From Porogramme epimiltina (Eukaryota > Basidiomycota > Agaricomycetes > Polyporales > Polyporaceae), in NCBI GenBank assembly GCA_900155495.1, contig FTLJ01000390.1, positions 1-26,577 on the forward strand: a stretch of DNA of 26,577 nucleotides, in the 5' to 3' direction. Shown in pieces: positions 19,233-26,577 of the stretch; the first letter of the stretch is position 1, and each line of letters starts with the position of its first letter. The translations under genes and the position numbers were made by a program. The notes beneath the pieces are model-generated. The model had not been told where the DNA came from, did not search any database, and worked only from the letters and a program-made list of their open reading frames with translations.

Positions 19233-20985
19233 ATGGCCCCCTCCTCTTCCCCCTCCTCTTCCGCTCCCGCCGCTGCAGCTGCGGGCGGGGGCCCTGCAGC
19301 GCAGACGTACGCGCTGCCCATCGCCGCGCGGCCGCGGCGGACGTGGGCGCAGACCGCGCACGGGCTCGCCTTCGCGCTCTTCTTCCTCGTGGCGTGCGTC
19401 ATGATCGACGGCGCGCAGTTCGCCGTGCTGCTCCCGCTGAAGCTCGTCCCGCACCGGCGGGCGAGGAAGCTCTACTACGAGGGCGTGCGCTACACCAAGG
19501 GCGCGTTCGGCGCGTTGCTCGGTGAGTGCTCTCTTGAGTGGAATGGGGGCGGAATATGGAGGGTGTGTTGTGTGAGAGGACAGTGGGAGAGAGGGGAGGG
19601 GGGGGGCTGGAGTGGGTGGAGGCTAGAGTGGAAGGCTGACGGCATGTGCAGTGCTATCAAGCCAGTGGTTCGCACCGACAGAACTCGTGATCTCTTTCGA
19701 GACGGAAGGGCAGGGCAAGTTCACGCAAGCGGAGATCGACGCGCTGGTCGTGCGCGACACGAGCGGGAAGGTCGTCGCGCTGGACCTCCCGCGGAAGACG
19801 GTCCTGATAGCGAACCACCAGGTGCGCCCGGTTCCCAGTTCATTTGCGCGTGGTGAACGATGTGCCGAAACCTCCGCGTCGCGTGGGGCTGGCAGATATA
19901 CGCCGACTGGTGGTACGCGTGGACGCTCACCTACCTCATGGGCACCCACAAAGACGTGTTTATCGTCCTGAAGAAGAGCCTCAAGTGGCTGCCCGTCCTC
20001 GGCTGGGTACGTCTCGCCGCCCCGGAGCCCGTATCCAGACCGCGCTGACGGCGGCTTCGCGCGCGACGCGCCGTAGGGGATGCAATTCTTCAACTTCATC
20101 TTCCTCGCCCGATCATGGGCCTCGGACCGCCTCGAGCTCTCCCGGAGCCTCTCCTGGCTCGCGCGCCGGGCCGAGAAGGAGGACTCGCCGCTCACGTTCA
20201 TCCTCTACCCCGAGGGCACGCTCGTGAGCAAGGACACCCGCCCTATCAGCAAGAAGTACGCGGACAAGCTTGGCATAGTGCGTCTCCGCCTCGGATGCGC
20301 GCGCGCACGCACCCCCGTCTGACATTGCACGGCCTGGCCCGCAGCCCGACATGACAAATATTCTATTGCCCCGCTCGACGGGCTTGCACTACTCGCTCCG
20401 CTCGCTCGCGCCGCGGATACCAAGTCTGCAGCTCCTCGACATCACGATGGCGTATCCGGGTTAGTCTCCGCATCCGCGTCCCGCTGGGCCGTCCGTCCCG
20501 CTCCTCCCCTCTCTTTCTCGAGCCCGGCTGCTGAACCAGCGCTGACCCGCGGTGCTTCGCACACAGGCATCCCCTCCCTCGGCTACGGCCAGTCGTACTA
20601 CACCCTCCGCTCCATCTTCTGCGACGGCACGCCGCCGCCCGCGGTGCACATGCACCTCCGCAAGTTCGACGTGGGCCGCGGGGACATCCCTATCGGCAGC
20701 GTGTCCGCCGCGTCCGACTCCGACGCGCTTCGCGGGCCCAAGGGCAGGGCGGCGGCGGCCGAGGTGGACATCCCCGAGGCGGAACGCGAGGCGTTCGAGC
20801 TCTGGCTGCGCAACCTCTGGCGCGAGAAGGACAGGCTCATGGGCCGCTTCGTCGAGACGGGCTCCCTGGGCCCCGTGGCCGCGGTGGTGCCCGTGAGGCT
20901 GAAACACTCGTACGAGGTCCTCGACGCGTTTTGCTTCTTCGTGCCCGCGGTCGCTGGCTGGGCGTGGTCCAAGGTCCGGTCGTGA
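19233..20985 (+). CDS. LPLAT/AGPAT-family lysophospholipid acyltransferase (6 exons, 434 aa)
   Basis: This enzyme would transfer an acyl chain from acyl-CoA to a lysophospholipid, such as lysophosphatidate or lysophosphatidylinositol, at the ER membrane. Exons are 19233-19521, 19652-19821, 19896-20006, 20077-20277, 20345-20459 and 20567-20985, with perfect phase. After an Ala/Ser-rich start, a hydrophobic helix (LAFALFFLVACVMI) lies near residue 50. The catalytic HX4D motif is His152-Asp157 in NHQIYADWW, split by an intron after Gln153. The acceptor-binding motif is YPEGTLVS with Glu236. The pattern NHQIYADWWY and the LHYSLRSL region match the LCLAT1/AGPAT5/yeast CST26 branch rather than the shorter SLC1 type. 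The last exon carries a PDF-like C-terminal part and a final hydrophobic segment (AFCFFVPAVAGWAW). The substrate is not decided by sequence. Confidence 0.9.
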
Positions 20986-21366
20986 TGAGGGGCTGTAATG
21001 GGCGGCCGTCGGGGGGTAGTTGCGGGCTGCTCTGCACGCGTGTGTGTACTCTAGGGACGCAGGACGGACGGGCCGGATCTGGACGGGCGATCGTGAAATG
21101 TTGTGCTTCTATGTTATTTGTGTAGTAGCGGGGCGCGGAGTTACAGGAGCGGAGCTATGTAAAGTACTTTGTGGGATGTGGAACGGGCGGCGCGGGGTGC
21201 GCGACAGCAATGCGACATGACATGAGCGCGAGGCAAGAAAAAGGAGGGAGCCCCGGTGCGGTCTGAGACCAGCTACGCCGGTCCAAGGCGTGCGCGGCGA
21301 TATGCCGGGCGGACAGGCGGGGAAAACGCACCCCCCGAGGACGCGGGTCTGCCGGATGTGGGCTCC
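20986..21366. other. Convergent 3' intergenic region
   Basis: This 381-bp stretch lies between the stop codons of the acyltransferase (plus) and TIM8 (minus). It probably holds both 3' untranslated regions. No further feature seen. Confidence 0.6.
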
Positions 21367-22007
21367 CTACAGACCGGCCTGGGTGCGCTTCTCGGTGACC
21401 CTGCGCACCAGGTAGTCGGACGTGTCGAAGAAGCGGTCGACGCAGTTGGCGAGGCAGGTCTGCTCCTTGCCCGAGAAGCTCGACGAGATCGAGCCGACGC
21501 ATCTGGAAAAAGCCACCGCGGGCGGAGCGGGGCGCGCACGAAAAGACAAAAAATCGGGGTCAGACGCGTGGGGCCGGGGCAGGGGCGAGGCACAGAGAGA
21601 GGAAAAGAGGGTTGGGATCGAGCGCGCGGGGGGAAGGGGTTGGGGAAGGCGAAGGCAAACGCAAACACAAACGCAAATGCGCAGCGGGGGGAAGGGGGGG
21701 TGTGGGCGGTCGGACGGGGGCGTGGGGTGGGAGCGGGGCGTGGCGTTCGGGACGAGGGAGGAAAGGCACGCACTTGTCCCAGCACATGCTCGTCATTTCG
21801 TGGATGCGGCCCTGCATGCGTGCGTGGGCCTGCTCGGTCTCGATGAACTGCTCGAGCTCTTTCTGTCGACGGCGAACACGGGCGAACGGGGCCCGCGCAG
21901 GCGCGATCGAGAGGAAGTGAGTGACGATGAATGGGGTGCCGGGTTTGGGGGACGCGCACCTGCGTGGCGGCATCGAGCCTCGGAGCGGCGGTGTCTGAGG
22001 CGGACAT
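21367..22007 (-). CDS. TIM8: Mitochondrial intermembrane-space chaperone Tim8 (3 exons, 90 aa)
   Basis: Tim8 pairs with Tim13 in a hexameric chaperone that carries hydrophobic precursors across the mitochondrial intermembrane space to the TIM22 translocase. Exons in coding order are 22007-21960, 21862-21774 and 21502-21367. The 90-aa product has the twin CX3C signature: Cys43-Trp-Asp-Lys-Cys47 and Cys62-Leu-Ala-Asn-Cys66, which form disulfides through the Mia40 relay. The flanking EQFIETEQAHARMQ and CVDRFFDTSDYLV segments are typical of Tim8 rather than Tim9, Tim10 or Tim13. Exon 2 ends inside the Lys codon of the first CX3C motif, so the motif is only complete after splicing. The second intron (21773-21503) is 271 nt, unusually long for this window. 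Confidence 0.92.
21648..21682 (+). repeat. Imperfect 6-nt repeat in TIM8 intron 2
   Basis: The plus strand carries about five imperfect copies of a GCAAAC/ACAAAC unit. It lies in the long second intron of TIM8. Confidence 0.6.
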
Positions 22008-23466
22008 AGCGGTCGATCTGGATGGCGGCGGTCGGTGGCGGAAAGCAGGGGTCCGGGAGCGGGAGCGATACTGCAGGGTCGTGGGCCCGGTGAGTACCGT
22101 TGGCTGGTCGCGGTCACGGTGGCAGTAGCAAACAGCGAGTCGAGTGACGTCCCTCCTCCTGGATCTGGAGCGCCCACAACACGTGGGATTGATTGCGAAG
22201 GCCCTGTAGGCGCCCATGTAAGAAGGAAAGAACGTTCACCGCGACCGGCTGCAGAGCCTGCCTCCGCCTGGCTCCCCGCCGTGGCCCAGTTCCCCACAGG
22301 AAGCCGACAGCGCACGAAATTTTACCCGCGACAGGGGTGCCTCCTGCGTAGCGCGAGGTTCCGTCGGTGAGAGTCTCGCGGAATGCGGACGCTAGAATCT
22401 TCGTGCGGCGTGCGCACGACTCATTCAGTACCACGGACCCTGAAGCCGCCATTGATCATGGGCACCACTGGCCAACTTATCGGGGTGGAGAGTGTAGCCG
22501 AGTACGCTCAGGTGGCAGGGGCGAGGCAGTGGACCAGACTCAGGCATGCTTGCCGTGAAGCCTATACGGAGCCGAGCCCTCAGAACGACTCCTAGAAGTT
22601 TAATATTATACCGGGAGAAGCTCTGGAGAACTTCGAGTCTGCGGACCGGTCGCCATAATGGCCACGTATAGAGGGCGGTTACGGACGAATTAGGGGGAAG
22701 GTGAGGCTACGAGGAAGGGTCTGCGGAAGCAAAATGTGCTCCGCCATGCCGCTGCTTGGAGGGCACGCGACGATGGCCAACGGATCGGTGGAAATATGTC
22801 GTTCATGTAGATATCAGCTGCTGCATTTAGCGCGGTCAGAAATGTCATATGGAAGCGCAATGACGACGGGGAGGGCGAGATGGACTCCTGCCGGAACAGA
22901 AGGACCATGTTAAGGGGCGAGCGGACCACACGCTCGTCATACTCGTGGAGATAGGCATGAGACATACCAGAGTGAGTGACATGAGTTGTACGTACAAGGC
23001 TGGGCAGGAGGTTTGGGTTTGGGCAAAAACGGGGCGAGGGTGGAGGGGCGCGATGGACAACGTGAGCGGAATCGACGCAGCGAATTATCGATCAAAGCGG
23101 AAATGCGGTAGCCGAAATTGCCATAAGAGACTCCCGCGATGCAGCTGGAGACATCGTCCAATTAGATGCGGCGGGTAGCCTCGCGCGGCAGGAAGCGTAA
23201 GCGAGCGTTATGGGAGCCATATTGAGAGAGAGGGATGTTTGTTGCGGAAGAAAGGAAGGGGGCGGAAGAGAAGAGGAACGTGAACGTAATGGGCACGGCG
23301 GCGGACGCATGGATACGTAGCGGTGGCAGTTAGGAGAGGGAGGCAGGGACGCGGCGACGGAGGAGAGACAGGCGGTTGCCATCTGCGCAAGGGCCGCCCG
23401 GGGGGGGGAGAGGGTGGGCGTGGGCTGGCTCGGCCGGGGGCGGCGGAGGGCGCAGCGAGAGTGCAT

Positions 23467-23519
23467 ACGCAGGCGCAGGCGCAGGCGCAGACGCGGGCGC
23501 AGACGCGGACGCAGCGCAG
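23467..23519 (+). repeat. Imperfect GCAGGC hexanucleotide tandem repeat
   Basis: About eight to nine tandem copies of GCAGGC and variants (GCAGAC, GCGGGC, GCGGAC). Noncoding by my reading; related CAGCGG repeats occur near 23732-23750. Confidence 0.75.
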
Positions 23520-24127
23520 ACAATAGACGAGATTGGGATTTGCATCCGCGAACATGGATGATGGCAGGGGCGAGGAGGGACCGCTTAGTGGGCGGCTGTC
23601 GCGTGCGAAGATCCGGGGCGGCGAGATGGGCGACGAAGGAGGCAGGGGCGGGCACCGGGGGCTGGGGGCGAGACGCGCGGGGGACAGCGCGCGGGAGCCC
23701 GAGCCACCAAGCCCACGCCCAAGCAGGCCCCGGCAGCGGCAGCGGCAGCCACTGCACCGCTGCCAGCAAAGGCGGCACAGGCGCCCGCTCGCCTTTTTTC
23801 GAGCGCACGGCGGCCGGCCCGCGCTCAGAACGTTGAACTCGTCCTCGACGCGTCGGCCGGCGTCCAGCTCGTCCGCCCCCTTGTCCTCGCCGCACACCAG
23901 ATTGCTCCGGACCTCCGTGCCGCAGTGGCCTCCCCCCAGCTTGGCCCCTTCCATGCGCCGCGGCACCTGCATCTTGTCCTAGGATTCCCGCGACATCCTT
24001 CATCCATTCCCTGGCCAAATCGATCGTCCAACGGCTGATGAATATCGGAAACACACTCTTCTCCTCCACCTGCACACACGTGAGATCCTCTCGAGATTCG
24101 AGAAGTCCCCCATTCCCTACGGACATT

Positions 24128-24136
24128 GATATAAGG
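24128..24136 (+). promoter_or_regulatory. TATA-like box of IES1-like copy 2
   Basis: GATATAAGG lies about 95 nt before the ATG at 24227, a suitable distance for a core promoter in a filamentous fungus. Confidence 0.4.
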
Positions 24137-24226
24137 CGCACCCACAACCGCAATTCGTGTTGACGCCTCGTGCTGAGTGGGTCAGTACCTCAGTCGTTGC
24201 CTTGTGCACCGCTCTTCCTCCTCTTC

Positions 24227-26215
24227 ATGGCGTCATCCAGCTCAACAGACCGTTATCCCGTCGTGCAAAATATTCAGGGATGGAACATCCACCAGGTCAA
24301 CACCCCGTATGTATCTCCCCCATCCAGTTCCTCCTCGTCGCAAACCACCCCTCCGCTCCCAGCGCGCAATACCTCGGTCGTAAAACCCTCCCCATCAAGC
24401 GCGCCGACGCGGAACCCTTGACCAGGGAGGACCTCCAATACGACCTCCTCTACTACATCTTCACCGATAACACAAAGGCTTTCGTCGACTACCTCGCTCC
24501 CGAGCAGCCCGTCGTCAACTTCTGCGACCTCTACGTCAATGCCCTCTACAACTCCCCCAAATGCTCCAAGGTCCTCAAGGACAAGATGGTCGAGACCCCT
24601 GCCTTTGCCATCGAGTTTGCCAAGATTGCCCTTCTCACCAACGTCGGCCGCATCAACACGACCATGGCTTGTGAGTCGCCTTCCGAGACGTCGTCCACAC
24701 CCGCGCTTATACGGGCCCCGGCCTACCGCAGTCTTCCCAGAGATGAAGACAGCTTTACGGAGTTACCACCCCGTGCCATCCCTCCAGAAGACGGACGGGA
24801 ATTTGCAAGATGCACCCCGAATCAAGAACTGCTTAAAGGCTGCCCTCTTGCCTTTCGAGTTCAAAACGCCCCCTCCGTCTTCTCCGGCTGAGATAATCGA
24901 GAAGACCGTAAGTGGACGTCCCCGTCCCTGCTCGTGGCAATTTTAACCATTCGCCGCAGCGCGCCGGCCAGCTTCCGCCCACGAGTGTGGTGAACTTGAT
25001 TTTCGTCATGTCGAACTCTAACCATGCCATGGTAGGGAACATCCTTACCATAACTTTCGCAGCGTGCTCACCGCGTGCCTCGCAGTCCGTGGCATCCAAG
25101 CACTTCGATGCGCCCGTGGAGTTTCTCGACCTTTTCCTCCCCATTAATCTGTCCTCCGCGTCTCGCGCCCGGGTCTTCTTGTGGCTCATGTTCCACTACC
25201 TCCAAGGGCCCGACAAGCAGAACCCCTTCGACGACGAATTCTCGCGGGCGAACCACCCGAAGGTGCCCCGAATGGTCAGCTTGACTCGCGAGGAACAGGC
25301 CGGAGAGAACGTCGACCCGCCGGATGAGGTCGAGTGGGGCAAGCGAATGAGTGCGACTCGCAGCAAGTTCCTCAAGGAGCTCGTCGACGAGATGGAGATG
25401 GAGAAGCGGCGAAAGAAGAACCCGCCGCCCCCGCCGCCTCCCCCGCAAACCACGTCGTATTCCAGTGCGTCCCGTCTCCGACTGACCCCCAGAATTTTTC
25501 CACCGTGCCGCACCACTGACCGGACCTTCTAGTCCAGGAGATGGCCGCCATCCGCCAGGCCCGGGCTCAAAGGCACGCCGCTTCGGAGGGAGGCACTGGT
25601 AGCCGGGGCTCCTCTCACTCCCACGAGCCCCGCCCGTACGGCGCCACGATCCTGGCCGAGGCCAGCTCGCGCAGCCTTCTCCATCTCGAGGAGTTCAAAG
25701 GTACTTCTTGGCTGGGTTCCTATCACCACCATGACGGAATGTTGAAAGGATTTGATTGTTAGGTGACTTGACGGGTGAAGACCCCAACCAAGAGCGGAGC
25801 ATGTTACAACGTACGTCGCCGTGCTGACACGTCATGCCAGTCACTCACCTCGTCGGCCGAACAGAGGCGTGGCACGTCGTCAATGCCACCGACCCGCTCG
25901 ATGATTCAGACAAGGAGCAGGACGAGCACGCCCGCCTCGAATACAGTGCGTCATCTGTTTCGTTTGCACACACCGCCACCGCTTGGAGCTCCTGTGCTCA
26001 TCTGTTTGATCTCGTTGCTGACCATCTGCGTCTCCTCGGTAGACCGCCGCCTCCGTGTCCTCGCGCGCCTCCGCGGCAAGGAGCCCACCCCTGAACCTGA
26101 GCCTCAGCCCCAACTCCCGCGCCCGCCCCAGCCCCCTCCGCCCGGTGGGAGCGGCGCTCCCGGGGACCCGTCTGGCTCCACCGGCCGGCTGCAGCAGGTC
26201 CAGTCGTGGCGTTAG
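24227..26215 (+). CDS. IES1: IES1-like INO80 complex subunit, copy 2 (9 exons, 494 aa)
   Basis: Paralogue of the minus-strand gene at 595-2725. Exons are 24227-24306, 24363-24670, 24732-24907, 24960-25031, 25086-25464, 25533-25700, 25763-25810, 25865-25945 and 26043-26215; phases agree throughout. Conserved blocks are KRADAEPLTREDLQYDLL (from residue 39), NVGRINTTMAFFPEMK (about 120-135), YHPVPSLQK, QDAPRIKN, RAGQLPPTSVVNLIFV (from 189) and FLDLFLPINLSSASRARVF (about 224-242), then a Lys/Arg-rich stretch with a Pro run and a C-terminal RLRGKEPTPEPEPQP block. Compared with copy 1 it has a leader exon, extra introns in the variable region, and a shorter disordered linker. It is predicted to be nuclear. 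The seventh intron (25811-25864) was placed using the Met-Leu-Gln/Gln-Ala-Trp-His alignment to copy 1. Which copy is ancestral cannot be told. Confidence 0.8.
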
Positions 26216-26547
26216 CCAGCTAGCGCTCCCGAACCCACCTGCAACGTTTCTCCTTGGTACGTGCAGCGCTGCGTCGCGTGACGTACCATTCCCGCTCACT
26301 CGCAGCGCCACACGTGTGCAGGGTCTTTCATAGCGCTTCGAAGTAGCTTGGTTCCCTCTCCTGTCCGTCGTCTTCCTCCCCGCGAAAGTTTCGGAACGCC
26401 ACCTCCCCCCAAGGCTCGCGGTGCCTGGTCCTGCCTGCCGCCGGGCGCCAGGCGCCCGCCGCCCAACTGCCACCCCTGGCCCGCCCTGCTTGTCTTTTTT
26501 CTTCTCCCTTCTTTCTTCTTCTCGGCCGCTGAGCTAGCTAGTATTAC
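26216..26547. other. 3' flank of IES1-like copy 2
   Basis: Noncoding by my reading; it should hold the 3' untranslated region. A T/C-rich tract (cttttttcttctcccttctttcttcttctc) lies at about 26492-26522. No other feature seen. Confidence 0.5.
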
Positions 26548-26577
26548 TCGCCCCCTCCCCCCCCCTTCCCCTTCCCT
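26548..26577. repeat. C/T homopolymer-like contig right end
   Basis: The window ends in a run of C with scattered T, the complement of the G tract at the left edge. It suggests that the contig was bounded by low-complexity sequence at both ends. Confidence 0.7.

Larger units (their letters stand above)
22008..24226. other. Long divergent intergenic region TIM8 / IES1-like copy 2
   Basis: This 2.2-kb stretch separates the divergent starts of TIM8 and IES1-like copy 2. No gene is convincing. The best candidate is a minus-strand open frame at 22690-22965 (91 aa, including SHAYLHEYDERVV and LNAAADIYMNDI), which has less GC-biased codons and no family I recognise. The long minus-strand frame at 23092-24153 is Pro/Arg/Ala low complexity. 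A TATA-like element precedes copy 2. Confidence 0.45.

Noticed and set aside
23092..24153. 353-aa minus-strand open frame before IES1-like copy 2
   Set aside because: Arg/Pro/Leu-rich with hexanucleotide repeats, no motifs, and it overlaps the promoter of copy 2.
25811..25840. A 30-nt mini-intron with GTACGT, CTGAC and CCAG in IES1-like copy 2
   Set aside because: Its signals and phase fit, but extending to the acceptor at 25863-25864 gives a normal 54-nt intron and a junction (MLQ/QAWH) that matches copy 1.

Overview
The window looks like a contig from a filamentous basidiomycete, probably an Agaricomycete. It is GC-rich, its genes are split by many short introns (mostly 51-140 nt, GT-AG, with CTNA-type branch sites close to the 3' splice site), it carries an F-box/leucine-rich protein of a basidiomycete style, and all recognisable proteins are eukaryotic. 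All exon models below were derived by hand from splice signals, reading phase and family motifs; each was checked for total length, and all but the transporter come out divisible by three.

Layout from left to right: a G-tract contig end (1-128); an IES1-like INO80 chromatin-remodelling subunit on the minus strand (595-2725, copy 1); a 3.4 kb gene-poor stretch holding a decayed kinase-like relic (about 4143-4545) and one unrecognised open frame (4647-4904); a secreted/single-pass membrane protein with a Ser/Thr-rich stalk (6154-8506, plus); a large alpha/beta-hydrolase (9301-12745, minus); an F-box protein (13875-15014, minus); an amino acid transporter (15719-18085, plus) divergent from the F-box gene; an LPLAT/AGPAT-family acyltransferase (19233-20985, plus); the mitochondrial chaperone TIM8 (21367-22007, minus); a 2.2 kb intergenic stretch; and a second IES1-like gene (24227-26215, plus, copy 2). 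The right end runs into a C/T-tract.

The genes do not form an obvious pathway cluster. They are mostly housekeeping: chromatin remodelling, mitochondrial import, phospholipid acylation, nitrogen uptake and ubiquitin targeting. The most notable structural facts are two divergent IES1-like paralogues in inverted orientation near both ends, sharing six intron positions; a GC-AG intron in copy 1 where copy 2 has GT-AG; and, in the transporter, two consecutive microexons (16 and 10 nt) followed by an apparent 2-nt TC-repeat insertion that breaks the reading frame. I did not find a convincing undescribed multi-gene system, RNA gene, CRISPR array or intact mobile element.
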